Shown here one piece after another: positions 34,684 through 43,314 of a stretch of DNA of 64,000 nucleotides. A model generated the notes under the pieces. That model saw only the letters and a program-made list of their open reading frames with translations, did not search any database and was not told where the DNA came from. The DNA comes from Rhodobacter sp. (GTDB lineage: Bacteria; Pseudomonadota; Alphaproteobacteria; Rhodobacterales; Rhodobacteraceae): the NCBI GenBank assembly GCA_027490955.1, contig JAIXXB010000022.1, positions 1 through 64,000 on the forward strand, in the 5' to 3' direction. Each line of letters opens with the position of its first letter. Position 1 is the first letter of the stretch. The position numbers and the translations under genes are program-made.

Positions 34684-35333
34684 CATTTGGGGGGGTTGAA
34701 CAGCCACCCACCCACCGCCATAGCCGCCACTGCCCCCACCACCTGCGCCACGATAAACATTGGCGCGTCTATGGGGCGGATGCCTGCAAAGGTATCGGTC
34801 AGCGCGCGGGCAAAGGTGACGGCGGGGTTGGCGAAACTGGTCGATGCGGTAAACCAATAGGCCGCCGCAATCACGCAGGCCACCACAGCTGCCACATTCG
34901 CGCGGGCATGGATTGCGCCCAAGATAGCAAGCAGCAGCGCGAAACTGGCCACCCCTTCGGCCAGCCATTGCGATGGGCCTGTGCGGATGGTTTGGGAAAG
35001 CTGCACGATCGGCAGATCAAACATCGCATGGGCCGCCCAAGTGCCCACCACCCCGCCCACCACTTGCGCACCCACATAGGCGGCTGCCAGCCCCCGCGCC
35101 ATTTCGCCGCGCAGGGTGAACACGAGCGTCACCACAGGGTTAAACTGCGCGCCCGACACGGGGCCAAAAATGCTGATCAACATGAATAATGCTGCCACGG
35201 TGGCGGCGGTATTGGCCAGCAGCGCCACGGCGGTATCGGCGGTCAGCCGATCTGCCATAATGCCTGAACCGACCACCGCGCAGACCAAAAGCGCGGTGCC
35301 AAGCCCCTCGGATACCAGTTTTTGCGCGGTCAT
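34683..35333 (-). CDS. aqpS: Aquaporin-family channel in an arsenic operon (AqpS-like)
   Basis: This 216-residue MIP channel has about six membrane helices and the two pore signatures: GAQFNPVVT (NPV instead of NPA) and FANPAVTFARALTDTFAGI. It overlaps arsC by 4 bp and follows arsR, as part of an ars operon. In Sinorhizobium meliloti, AqpS replaces an arsenite pump, letting arsenite formed by ArsC leave down its gradient. The same use is inferred here from gene order. No ArsB or Acr3 pump gene is present in the window. Confidence 0.88.
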   Translation of the reverse strand: MTAQKLVSEGLGTALLVCAVVGSGIMADRLTADTAVALLANTAATVAALFMLISIFGPVSGAQFNPVVTLVFTLRGEMARGLAAAYVGAQVVGGVVGTWAAHAMFDLPIVQLSQTIRTGPSQWLAEGVASFALLLAILGAIHARANVAAVVACVIAAAYWFTASTSFANPAVTFARALTDTFAGIRPIDAPMFIVAQVVGAVAAMAVGGWLFNPPK

Positions 35334-35824
35334 GCGCTGTGCCCGATGTCAGAGAGTTTGGTCTTCAGCGCCAGATTGTCCAATGTTTCAATTGGCAGGG
35401 CGGCAAATGCCCCCACGCGGCGCATCAGCGCGGCATAGGTCTGGGCAAAGGCCAGTGCCTTGATGGCATCTGTCCCCTCAACTGCGGCTGGGTCTGGCAG
35501 GCCCCAATGCGCGCTTACAGGCGCGCCGGGCCAATAGGGGCATTCCTCGGCCGCAGCAGAATCGCAGACAGTGATGACAAAGTCCATAACGGGCGCATCT
35601 GGGGCGGCGAATTCATCCCAGCTTTTGCTGCGCGCAAAGGCGGTGTCGATGCCTTCGCGCTTTAGCAGATCAATCGCAAAGGGGTTGGGCTGGCCCGCAG
35701 GTTTCGACCCCGCCGAATAGGCGCGAAACTTGCCCGCGCCGTGGTGGTTAAACACCGCCTCGCCAAGGATAGAGCGGGCCGAATTGCCCGTGCATAGGAT
35801 AAGAACGTTGTAGGTTTTGGTCAT
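35330..35824 (-). CDS. arsC: Arsenate reductase, low-molecular-weight phosphatase fold
   Basis: This 164-residue protein has the P-loop LCTGNSARS (Cys11) at the N-terminus and DFVITVCDSAAAEECPYWPG with further cysteines, as in thioredoxin- or glutaredoxin-coupled ArsC of the LMW-PTP type. The Asp in HWGLPDPAAVEG is the expected general acid. It converts arsenate to arsenite. It starts 7 bp downstream of arsR (GAGGAA before ATG) and overlaps the aquaporin gene. Confidence 0.93.
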   Translation of the reverse strand: MTKTYNVLILCTGNSARSILGEAVFNHHGAGKFRAYSAGSKPAGQPNPFAIDLLKREGIDTAFARSKSWDEFAAPDAPVMDFVITVCDSAAAEECPYWPGAPVSAHWGLPDPAAVEGTDAIKALAFAQTYAALMRRVGAFAALPIETLDNLALKTKLSDIGHSA

Positions 35825-35831
35825 GGTTTCC

Positions 35832-36161
35832 TCAGCAATTACAATGCAGCGCGTCCAGCACGGGCGCGCAAATTTCGGGTTTTCCGCCACAGCAATCTTG
35901 CAGCAGCCAGCCAATCAGCGCCCGCACCCCCGCCATATCGGCGGCGTAATGAATGGATCGCCCCTCGCGCGTGGCGGTGATCAGACCCGCTTTGGCCAGA
36001 ATGGAAAGATGGGTGGAAAGTGTATTGGGCAAAAGGTTCAACGCCCCCGCAATATCCCCCGCCGCCATCCCCGCCCCGCGCTGGACAAGCAGACGAAACA
36101 CCGCCAGCCGCGTGGGCTGGCCCAAGGCATCAAAGGCGATCAGGGCAGATGACATTTCCAT
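35832..36161 (-). CDS. arsR: ArsR/SmtB family arsenic-responsive repressor
   Basis: This 109-residue winged-helix repressor has the recognition helix region LLPNTLSTHLSILAKAGLIT. Cysteines cluster at the C-terminus: Cys90-Cys91, Cys98, Cys107 and Cys109 (DCCGGKPEIC and HCNC). A vicinal Cys pair plus a third nearby Cys near the C-terminus is the arsenite-binding arrangement known from Acidithiobacillus ferrooxidans ArsR. It heads the arsR-arsC-aqpS operon. A short inverted repeat covers its start codon. Confidence 0.92.
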   Translation of the reverse strand: MEMSSALIAFDALGQPTRLAVFRLLVQRGAGMAAGDIAGALNLLPNTLSTHLSILAKAGLITATREGRSIHYAADMAGVRALIGWLLQDCCGGKPEICAPVLDALHCNC

Positions 36162-36173
36162 GTGTCGGGAAAT
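36154..36173. promoter_or_regulatory. Inverted repeat over the arsR start
   Basis: ATTTCC-N8-GGAAAT forms 6-bp arms spanning the arsR start codon and the region just upstream. It could be the ArsR operator, but the arms are short and the match to known ars operators is not strong. Confidence 0.35.
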
Positions 36174-36206
36174 ATCGAAGGATTGTAACGGCGGTGTGAC
36201 AGGGGG

Positions 36207-36677
36207 CTACACCTCGAGCGCCGTCGTCTTCACAACTGTCCGCAGCGCAAAGGACGATTGCATCTGCCGCACCCCGGGCAGGCGCGAGAGAAACTTGCGG
36301 TGGATGCGGGCGAAGTCTTCGGTATCCTCGGCCATGATCTTTAGCAGGTAATCGGCGCTGCCTGCCATCAGGTGACATTCCAAAAGGTCGGGCACGCGGG
36401 CGACTTCGCGCTCGAACGCGTCCAGCACATCCTCGGCCTGTGATTGCAGGGCGATTTCCACGTAAACAGTCGTGGGCCGCCCCAATTTGCGCGCATCCAG
36501 CAGGGCGACATAGGCGGCGATCAGCCCGTCCGATTCCAGCCGCGCCACGCGGCGGTGGCAGGCGGATGCGGACAGGTTGGCCTTTTCCGCCAGTTCGGCA
36601 TTGGTGATGCGGCAATCCTTCTGCAAAAGGCGCAATATGCGGCGGTCTGTTGCGTCTAGCTGCGGATCAGTGGTCAT
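36207..36677 (-). CDS. Lrp/AsnC family regulator, probable AldR
   Basis: This 156-residue regulator has an HTH (LDATDRRILRLLQKDCRITN, LAEKANLSASACHRRVARLE) and a RAM ligand domain (MAGSADYLLKIMAEDTEDF). It is divergent from alanine dehydrogenase, whose transcription is controlled by Lrp-type AldR in several bacteria, so L-alanine is the likely effector. The start at 36677 gives the normal Lrp length. It is clearly distinct in sequence from the putR product, so this is not a recent duplication. Confidence 0.88.
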   Translation of the reverse strand: MTTDPQLDATDRRILRLLQKDCRITNAELAEKANLSASACHRRVARLESDGLIAAYVALLDARKLGRPTTVYVEIALQSQAEDVLDAFEREVARVPDLLECHLMAGSADYLLKIMAEDTEDFARIHRKFLSRLPGVRQMQSSFALRTVVKTTALEV

Positions 36678-36715
36678 TTCTTCGAATCTTCGCGCTAAAT
36701 GGTGATAAATCTTGT

Positions 36716-36745
36716 GACATTGGGCCAAATTCTGCCCAAAATGTC
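36716..36745. promoter_or_regulatory. Inverted repeat in the lrp/ald promoter region
   Basis: GACATTGGGC and GCCCAAAATGTC face each other across CAAATTCT. The arms pair completely apart from a 2-nt bulge. It lies between the divergent regulator and ald genes and is a candidate Lrp/AldR operator. Confidence 0.5.
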
Positions 36746-36811
36746 AAAGCAATTGCGCGCACCCTGCCGCATTCTTGCCCCACCGCCGTTTTGGCACACA
36801 GGGAGAGCAAA

Positions 36812-37930
36812 ATGAAAATCGGATGCCCCAAGGAGATTAAACCGCAAGAGTTCCGCGTCGGGATGACCCCCAATGCCGCGCGCGAGGCTGTGGGCGCGGG
36901 CCACACCGTTCTGATCGAAACGGGTGCAGGCGTGGGCGCGGGATTCTCCGATGCCGACTATACCGCCGCAGGGGCCAAGATTATCGCCACGGCCGAAGAG
37001 GTATTCGCCAGCGCCGATATGATCGTGAAGGTGAAAGAACCCCAAGCGATTGAGCGTAAGCGTCTGCGCGCGGGGCAAGTTCTGTTTACCTATTTGCATC
37101 TGGCCCCAGACCCAGAGCAGACCCGCGACCTGCTTGCATCGGGCGCGACCTGCATCGCCTATGAAACAGTGACCGATGATCGCGGCGGCCTGCCCCTGCT
37201 GGCCCCCATGTCCGAAGTGGCAGGGCGGTTGGCCCCTCAGGTTGGTGCATGGACGCTGCAAAAGGCCAATGGCGGGCGCGGTGTGCTGATGGGCGGCGTT
37301 CCGGGCGTGCTGCCTGCCAAAGTGTTGGTGATTGGCGGCGGTGTGGTGGGCACCCATGCGGCGAAAATCGCGGCGGGTATGGGCGCGGATGTGACAGTGC
37401 TGGATCGTTCAGTAAACCGCTTGCGTTACTTAGATGATGTGTTCGGCGGGCAGTTTAAGAACGCCTATGCCGATGCAGCCACCACCATCGCGCTTGCGCG
37501 CGAGGCTGATATGATTATCGGCGCGGTGCTGATCCCAGGTGCGGCTGCGCCCAAGCTGATTTCGCGCGCGCAGCTTAAGGATTTGAAACCCGGCGCGGCG
37601 CTGGTGGATGTGGCGATTGACCAAGGCGGCTGTTTTGAAACCAGCCGCGCGACCACCCACCAAGACCCAATCTACGAGGTGGACGGGATTATGCATTACT
37701 GCGTGGCCAATATGCCGGGGGCAGTGGCACGCACATCGACCCTTGCCTTGGGCAATGCGACCATGCCCTTCATGCTGGCGCTGGCGAATAAGGGGTGGAA
37801 GCAGGCCTGCAGCGACGACAAGCATCTGCTGGCAGGGTTGAACGTGCATGCAGGCCATTTGACCTATGCCGCAGTGGGCACAGCATTGGGCCTGCCCAGC
37901 ATCACAGGGGCCGAGGCGCTGAAACTTTAA
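36812..37930 (+). CDS. ald: Alanine dehydrogenase
   Basis: This 372-residue NAD-dependent enzyme interconverts L-alanine with pyruvate and ammonia. [20 protein letters not shown] is the conserved N-terminus with substrate-binding Arg and Lys. [20 protein letters not shown] is the NAD fold, and [20 protein letters not shown] is the C-terminal signature. GGGAGAG precedes the ATG. Together with the Lrp regulator it forms an alanine catabolic pair. Confidence 0.96.
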   Translation: MKIGCPKEIKPQEFRVGMTPNAAREAVGAGHTVLIETGAGVGAGFSDADYTAAGAKIIATAEEVFASADMIVKVKEPQAIERKRLRAGQVLFTYLHLAPDPEQTRDLLASGATCIAYETVTDDRGGLPLLAPMSEVAGRLAPQVGAWTLQKANGGRGVLMGGVPGVLPAKVLVIGGGVVGTHAAKIAAGMGADVTVLDRSVNRLRYLDDVFGGQFKNAYADAATTIALAREADMIIGAVLIPGAAAPKLISRAQLKDLKPGAALVDVAIDQGGCFETSRATTHQDPIYEVDGIMHYCVANMPGAVARTSTLALGNATMPFMLALANKGWKQACSDDKHLLAGLNVHAGHLTYAAVGTALGLPSITGAEALKL

Positions 37931-37960
37931 CGACAGAAAGACGGCGCGCGGGCGTTCAAC

Positions 37961-37982
37961 GGGAAACATAATAAGGTTTCCC
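37961..37982 (+). promoter_or_regulatory. Hairpin at the ribosome-binding site of the MsrQ-like gene
   Basis: GGGAAAC-ATAATAAG-GTTTCCC is a perfect 7-bp stem ending two bases before the ATG at 37985. The only Shine-Dalgarno-like AAGG is at the loop/stem edge. It could modulate translation or be a partial terminator of ald. Confidence 0.45.
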
Positions 37983-37984
37983 CC

Positions 37985-38599
37985 ATGTTCGCGCGTCTCG
38001 CTTTACTGAACCCCTATTGGCTGTGGGCGGTGTTGTCGCTGCCCGCCCTTGGCATGATTGCCCCCTTCTTTGGCGAGGAAACCCGCGCCCTGCGCGGCGT
38101 GATCCACGGATCGGGTGAATTTGCCGCCCGTTTTATGATTATCTCGATGATGGCCACCCCGCTGATGATGCTGACGCGCGGTGGCAGCTTTGCCCGCTGG
38201 CTTAAAGGCAACCGGCGTTACTTTGGCGTCGCGGCCTTTGCCTATGCCGCCTTGCATGTGCTGGCCTATGTCATGGCCGAAGGCACTTTCGCGCGCATTT
38301 TGGCCGAGGCAAGCCGTTTTGACATGGCGGTGGGCTGGCTGGCCTTTGCCATCTTTATTCCGCTGGCGGCCACATCGATGGATTACGCGGTGCGCCGCAT
38401 GGGCAGATGGTGGAAGCCGCTGCAACGCTGGACATATGGCGCGGCAGTGCTGACCTTGCTGCATTGGGCCAGTTTGCATGATTGGGGGGGCTGGGCCCCT
38501 GCGGCGGTGCATTTCGCGCCTTTGGCCGCGCTGACAATCTATCGTATGTGGTGGACATATTTTCGCAAGCGGCACGTCAACGCTGCCCTTGCCGCCTGA
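37985..38599 (+). CDS. MsrQ-like ferric reductase domain membrane protein
   Basis: This 204-residue protein has five to six membrane helices of the ferric reductase-like family (PF01794 type). His residues that could bind heme occur in VIHGSGEF, AALHVLAYV and LTLLHWASLHDWGG. MsrQ (YedZ) passes electrons to the periplasmic methionine sulfoxide reductase MsrP. No msrP is adjacent, so the partner is uncertain and the protein may be an orphan cytochrome b. An intrinsic terminator follows immediately. Confidence 0.75.
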   Translation: MFARLALLNPYWLWAVLSLPALGMIAPFFGEETRALRGVIHGSGEFAARFMIISMMATPLMMLTRGGSFARWLKGNRRYFGVAAFAYAALHVLAYVMAEGTFARILAEASRFDMAVGWLAFAIFIPLAATSMDYAVRRMGRWWKPLQRWTYGAAVLTLLHWASLHDWGGWAPAAVHFAPLAALTIYRMWWTYFRKRHVNAALAA

Positions 38600-38601
38600 A
38601 C

Positions 38602-38628
38602 AAAAGGCCCCCGAGCTGGGGGCCTTTT
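38602..38628. terminator. Bidirectional intrinsic terminator
   Basis: AAAAGGCCCCC-GAGCT-GGGGGCCTTTT has 11-bp perfect arms with A and T runs on both ends, so it can stop transcription from both sides. It lies between the convergent MsrQ-like and mscL genes. Confidence 0.85.
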
Positions 38629-38638
38629 CAGATGCGCC

Positions 38639-39055
38639 TTACTTCTTAAGCGCCTTTAGAATGTCTTGCAGCACATCCAATTCGGTTGGGCCTTTGGGCG
38701 CTTCGGGGGCGGCGGGCTTGTCGCCTTTGATTTTGTTCACTGCCTTGACCAGCAAGAACACCACAAAGGCGATGATCAGAAAATTGATCACTGCGGTAAC
38801 AAAGGCCCCATAGGCAAACACGGCAGCGCCTGCATCGCGCGCCACTTGCAGGCCCGCGCCTGAAGGCACTGTGCCTGACAGCACGATATACATATTGGTG
38901 AAATCCACCCCGCCCAAGATCAGCCCGATGATTGGGTTGATCAAATCGCCCACCAAACTGCTGACAATGGCTGTAAAGGCCGCACCAATGATGATACCCA
39001 CGGCCAAGTCCATGACATTGCCCTTGGCGATAAAATCCTTAAATTCCTTGATCAC
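38639..39055 (-). CDS. mscL: Large-conductance mechanosensitive channel
   Basis: This 138-residue MscL opens under osmotic downshock. The N-terminal helix [19 protein letters not shown] leads into the first membrane helix [19 protein letters not shown]; the second is in [20 protein letters not shown]. The C-terminal bundle ([17 protein letters not shown]) is complete. The start is GTG at 39055, chosen because the family begins right there and AAGGGAA lies upstream; no ATG fits. Confidence 0.95.
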   Translation of the reverse strand: MIKEFKDFIAKGNVMDLAVGIIIGAAFTAIVSSLVGDLINPIIGLILGGVDFTNMYIVLSGTVPSGAGLQVARDAGAAVFAYGAFVTAVINFLIIAFVVFLLVKAVNKIKGDKPAAPEAPKGPTELDVLQDILKALKK

Positions 39056-39068
39056 GTCTGTTCCCTTT

Positions 39069-39117
39069 CCTATGCGCTTTTTGCGCGATTTGTTGCCCGT
39101 GCAGTTTAGCGCATAGG
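39069..39117. promoter_or_regulatory. Inverted repeat between mscL and the GST gene
   Basis: CCTATGCGC (39069-39077) and GCGCATAGG (39109-39117) are perfect 9-bp arms separated by 31 bp, in the divergent promoter region. It is a candidate operator with two half-sites about four helical turns apart. Confidence 0.45.
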
Positions 39118-39192
39118 TTGCGCGAAATTGCATCAAGTTTTCTGCATCTGGCCAGAATTTTTCTGCTAAACCCTGCGCCAAAGGAGCGACAC

Positions 39193-39903
39193 ATGACACA
39201 TCCCACCCAAAAAACCTTATCCCAATTTGCCATCACACAGCGCTGGCCCGCCAAAGACCCCGGTGTAATCCAACTCTATTCCCTGCCCACGCCAAACGGG
39301 GTGAAAGTTTCGATCGCACTGGAAGAAATGGGCCTGCCCTACGAGGCGCATTTGGTGGATTTCGGCAAAAACGACCAAACCACGCCCGAGTTTTTGTCAC
39401 TGAACCCCAATAACAAAATTCCCGCAATCATCGACCCCAATGGCCCAAACGGCGCGCCCTTGGCGCTGTTTGAAAGCGGGGCGATCCTGATTTATCTGGC
39501 AGAAAAGACGGGCATGCTGCTGCCAGCGGCAAACCGGTATGAGGTGCTGCAATGGCTCATGTTCCAAATGGGCGGCGTCGGTCCGATGTTTGGGCAGTTC
39601 GGCTTTTTCCACGCATATGCGGGCAAAGAGATCGAAGATCCCCGCCCCAAAGAACGCTACCGCGCCGAATCTGCCCGCCTTTTGGGCGTGTTGGATCAGG
39701 CGCTAGAAGGGCGGACATGGATTGCGGGTGACTATTCCATCGCCGATATCGCCATTGCGCCATGGGTGCGCAATATGCGCGATGGCTATAAGGGCGGCGA
39801 TTTGGTGGATTTGCCCGCGCGCAAAAACGTGCTGGCCTATCTGGAACGTTTTTTGGCCCGTCCCGCAGTGCAGCGCGGGCTGACTGTGCCCGCGCGCGGC
39901 TGA
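39193..39903 (+). CDS. Nu-class-like glutathione S-transferase / disulfide-bond oxidoreductase
   Basis: This 236-residue GST matches the YfcG/YghU group: [20 protein letters not shown], then [14 protein letters not shown], the [17 protein letters not shown] glutathione site and the C-domain [17 protein letters not shown]. These enzymes reduce disulfides with glutathione rather than conjugating substrates. AAGGAG precedes the ATG at 39193. It abuts the convergent aldehyde dehydrogenase gene with no spacer. Confidence 0.9.
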   Translation: MTHPTQKTLSQFAITQRWPAKDPGVIQLYSLPTPNGVKVSIALEEMGLPYEAHLVDFGKNDQTTPEFLSLNPNNKIPAIIDPNGPNGAPLALFESGAILIYLAEKTGMLLPAANRYEVLQWLMFQMGGVGPMFGQFGFFHAYAGKEIEDPRPKERYRAESARLLGVLDQALEGRTWIAGDYSIADIAIAPWVRNMRDGYKGGDLVDLPARKNVLAYLERFLARPAVQRGLTVPARG

Positions 39904-42240
39904 TTATTCGCCAAAGGGAATCCAGACTGTTTTCACATCGGTGGCTGCGCGCAAAAACGCGCGGCCCTCACCGCCCGCGCCCATCCAATCGGTGGCGCGC
40001 GCGTGATTGACCCATGTGCGCTTTAGATTGCCGACAGACTGCGCCTCGATCATTTGGGACAGGGGCGCTGAGGAAAACGACCACACGGCATCCACATCCA
40101 TATGACCTGCCAGCGTTTTTGCCAGTTCTGAGTGATCGCCCGTCACAATATTCACCACCCCTGCGGGCAGATCAGAGGTTTCCAGCACTTGGTAGAAATC
40201 GGTCGCAGCCAAGGGCGCTGTTTGCGAAGGGACAAGAACGCAGGTGTTGCCCATGGCAATCGCGGGGGCCATCAGGGATATCAGGCCCAGCAGTGGGGCC
40301 TCGTCTGGGCAAATCGCGCCGATCACGCCGACAGGCACATTCAGCGCCAGCGCCGTGCCGCGCAGGGGAACGGGTTTGATCGCCCCATCATATTTGTCGG
40401 CCCAAGCGGCATAGGTGAACAGGCGCTGGATGGACATGTCCACCTCGGCTGCGCCGTTTTTGACCCCCATACCAGACAGGCGGCGGGCAAACTCGCCCGC
40501 CCGCGCAGATAGGTTTTCTGCGATATAATAGATCACCTGCGCGCGGTTATGGGCGGATGCCTTGCCCCAGCCTTTGGCGGCATGGGCGGCCTCAACGGCG
40601 TTTCGGATATCTTTGCGGTTGCCAATGCCCACCTCGCCCAGAACCTTGCCTTTGGATGTGGTGATGACTTGGCTATAGCCGCCATCAGGGCGCGCTTGTT
40701 TGCCGCCGATGAACAGCTTTGCTGTGCGGTCTAGGCCATCGGTTTGGGTGGGCGCGGCAAAACTGGCGCGCATGGGGGCCAGTGGCTTGGCCTGCCCCTT
40801 GGGCCGCAGATAGGGCAGCAGCCCCTCCCACCCGCCTTCGCGGCCAAAGCCAGACTCGCGCATTCCGCCAAAGCCTGCGGCGGCATCGAACATATTGGTG
40901 CCATTGACCCAGATCACGCCTGCAACCAGCTTTGGTGCGATATCTAGGGCAAGGTTGATATTCTCGCTCCAGACACTTGCTGCCAACCCATAGCGGGTGT
41001 TGTTGGCCAGCAGCACCGCCTCGTCGGGCGTGCGAAAGGTCATGGATACCAGCACGGGGCCAAAGATTTCTTCCTGCATCAACGGGCTTGCGGTGGACAG
41101 CCCCGTGATCAGCGTGGGCGGATAGTAGCACCCCGCAGGCAGCGGGGTGGCGGCGCGATACACATCGCCTTCGCTGGCGGCGACCATATCGGTGATGCGC
41201 GCCAGTTGCGCGGGATGCACAATCGCCCCCATATCGATGCATTTGTCCAAAGGATCGCCGAGGCGCAGCCCCTCCATGCGGCGCTTTAGCTTTGCATAAA
41301 AACGATCCGCAATGCCTTCTTGCACCAACAGGCGGCTGCCCGCGCAGCAGACCTGCCCGCCATTGAACCAAATCGCATCCACCAGCCCTTCGACGGCGCT
41401 GTCGATATCGGCATCGTCAAACACGATATAGGGCGATTTACCGCCCAATTCCAAGGTGAGGGCTTTGCCCGTTCCCGCCGTCTGCGCGCGGATTTTGCGG
41501 CCAACCTCGGTGCTGCCTGTAAAGGCGATCTTGGCCACCTCAGGATGGCCGACCAAAGCTGCGCCCGTCTCGCCCGCGCCTGTGACCACGTTCAAAACGC
41601 CCTTGGGCAAGCCCGCCTGAACGGAAAGCTGGGCAAACAGCAGCGCGGTCAGCGGCGTGTATTCGGCAGGTTTCAGCACCACCGCATTGCCTGCGGCCAA
41701 GGCGGGGGCGACTTTCCACGCCAGCATCAGCAGGGGAAAGTTCCACGGAATCACCGCGCCGACCACGCCCAAGGGGGCCATGTCGGGGAGTTCAGCATCG
41801 CGCAATTGCGCCAGACCTGCGTGATAATAGAAATGCCGCGCGACAAGGGGGATGTCGATATCGCGCGTCTCGCGGATGGGTTTGCCATTGTCCAAGGTTT
41901 CCAGAACGGCAAACAGGCGGGCATGTTTTTGCACCATCCGCGCCAGCGCATACAGGATTTTCGCCCGCGCATGGGGGGCCAGCGCCGCCCATTTCTTTTG
42001 CGCGGCTGCCGCGGATTTGACGGCGCTGTCGATATCGCCCGCATCCCCTTCGCTGACCTGCGCCAAACCTTCGCCCGTGGCGGGGTTTTGCGTTTCGAAC
42101 AGGGCGCTTGGCGCGGTAAAGCGCCCGTCAATCCAATGGCCAAAGCGGCCCTGATGCGATGCTATCCACGCCTGCGCCTCTGCCGCGCTTTCAGGGGTGG
42201 TGCCATAGGACATGGTATCGAAAATGTCTTTGATCGTCAT
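39904..42240 (-). CDS. Tandem aldehyde dehydrogenase with an inactive second domain
   Basis: This 778-residue protein has two aldehyde dehydrogenase domains. The first (about residues 25-490) is complete: VIPWNFPLLMLAWK, LELGGKSPYIVFDD and the catalytic Cys in GGQVCCAGSRLLV. The second (about residues 505-778) resembles an ALDH N-terminal part (LFIGGKQARPDGGYSQVITT, VGVIGAICPDEAPLLGLISL), but no catalytic Cys motif follows. It lies 12 bp after deoC on the same strand. DeoC releases acetaldehyde, so oxidation of that acetaldehyde is the likely job. Confidence 0.88.
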   Translation of the reverse strand: MTIKDIFDTMSYGTTPESAAEAQAWIASHQGRFGHWIDGRFTAPSALFETQNPATGEGLAQVSEGDAGDIDSAVKSAAAAQKKWAALAPHARAKILYALARMVQKHARLFAVLETLDNGKPIRETRDIDIPLVARHFYYHAGLAQLRDAELPDMAPLGVVGAVIPWNFPLLMLAWKVAPALAAGNAVVLKPAEYTPLTALLFAQLSVQAGLPKGVLNVVTGAGETGAALVGHPEVAKIAFTGSTEVGRKIRAQTAGTGKALTLELGGKSPYIVFDDADIDSAVEGLVDAIWFNGGQVCCAGSRLLVQEGIADRFYAKLKRRMEGLRLGDPLDKCIDMGAIVHPAQLARITDMVAASEGDVYRAATPLPAGCYYPPTLITGLSTASPLMQEEIFGPVLVSMTFRTPDEAVLLANNTRYGLAASVWSENINLALDIAPKLVAGVIWVNGTNMFDAAAGFGGMRESGFGREGGWEGLLPYLRPKGQAKPLAPMRASFAAPTQTDGLDRTAKLFIGGKQARPDGGYSQVITTSKGKVLGEVGIGNRKDIRNAVEAAHAAKGWGKASAHNRAQVIYYIAENLSARAGEFARRLSGMGVKNGAAEVDMSIQRLFTYAAWADKYDGAIKPVPLRGTALALNVPVGVIGAICPDEAPLLGLISLMAPAIAMGNTCVLVPSQTAPLAATDFYQVLETSDLPAGVVNIVTGDHSELAKTLAGHMDVDAVWSFSSAPLSQMIEAQSVGNLKRTWVNHARATDWMGAGGEGRAFLRAATDVKTVWIPFGE

Positions 42241-42252
42241 TTGTGCCGCCCC

Positions 42253-43251
42253 TTACGCCAAAGCATGGCGGTGGCCCGCCGAATACTGGCCTGTCAAATA
42301 ATGCTCTAACTGGCGCTCAATATCGCCCAGCAGGCTAGAGGCGCCAAAGCGGAACAGATCAGGCTGCAGCCAATCCTGCCCAAGTTCGTCCTTCATCAGC
42401 GACAGATAGACCAGCGCATCCTTGGCCTTGGCAATGCCGCCTGCGGGTTTGTAACCCACTTTGATGCCCGTTCTGTCTTGATAATCCCGTATCGCGCGGA
42501 TCATGGTCAGCGAGACGGGCAAGGTGGCATTCACCGCCTCTTTCCCTGTTGAGGTTTTGATGAAATCCGCCCCCGCCATCATGCAGACCAAACTGGCGCG
42601 GGCGACATTGCGCAGGGTTCCCAGTTCTCCCGTGGCCAAAATCGCCTTGACATGGGCATCCCCGCAAGCCTGCCGCATCGCCAGCATCTCATCATACAGC
42701 GCCTGCCAGTTTTGCGTTAAAACATGGCGGCGCGAAATAACGATATCAATTTCCCGCGCCCCCGCCTGCACCGAGCGGCCAATTTCGGCAATGCGCAAAT
42801 CCAGCGGCGACAGGCCCGCTGGAAAGCCCGTAGATACGGCGGCCACAGGAATATTGCTGCCTTCCAGCGCGCGCACCGCGGTTTCGACCATGTCGTGATA
42901 GACGCAGACCGCGCCTACAGTCAGGCCCTGCATGCCCAGCGCATCCAGCATCTGCGCAGCCACGGGTTGGCGCGCCTTGGCACAGAGGCGCTGCACACGG
43001 CCCTTGGTATCATCGCCCGAAAGCGTCGTCAGATCGATCAGCGAAATCGCCTTGCACAGCCATGCGGCCTGATAGTCTTTCTTCACTGTGCGCCGCCCGC
43101 CAAGGGTCGCGCAGCGCCGTTCAATGGCCGATGTATTGGCCTGCACCGATGCCACCCAATCCAAATCCAACGGCATGGGTGCGTTGCGGGCATGGGTCAC
43201 TTGCGGCAGGTTTTGGCTGTGCGGCTGGGTCAAGGATTGGGTCAGTTGCAT
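42253..43251 (-). CDS. deoC: Deoxyribose-phosphate aldolase
   Basis: This 332-residue class I aldolase splits 2-deoxyribose 5-phosphate into glyceraldehyde 3-phosphate and acetaldehyde. The Schiff-base Lys is in ADFIKTSTGKEAV and the second essential Lys in VGYKPAGGIAKAKD. The length resembles the longer DeoC proteins (eukaryote-like and alphaproteobacterial) rather than the E. coli form. The start at 43251 has AAAGGGG upstream. It is in an operon with the tandem aldehyde dehydrogenase, forming a deoxynucleoside-sugar catabolic pair. Confidence 0.94.
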   Translation of the reverse strand: MQLTQSLTQPHSQNLPQVTHARNAPMPLDLDWVASVQANTSAIERRCATLGGRRTVKKDYQAAWLCKAISLIDLTTLSGDDTKGRVQRLCAKARQPVAAQMLDALGMQGLTVGAVCVYHDMVETAVRALEGSNIPVAAVSTGFPAGLSPLDLRIAEIGRSVQAGAREIDIVISRRHVLTQNWQALYDEMLAMRQACGDAHVKAILATGELGTLRNVARASLVCMMAGADFIKTSTGKEAVNATLPVSLTMIRAIRDYQDRTGIKVGYKPAGGIAKAKDALVYLSLMKDELGQDWLQPDLFRFGASSLLGDIERQLEHYLTGQYSAGHRHALA

Positions 43252-43314
43252 GGGTGGCCCCTTTTGCGGGTATGGCCCCACTTTGACCTAGTGGTAAAAA
43301 TTCTGCAAGCGGGG

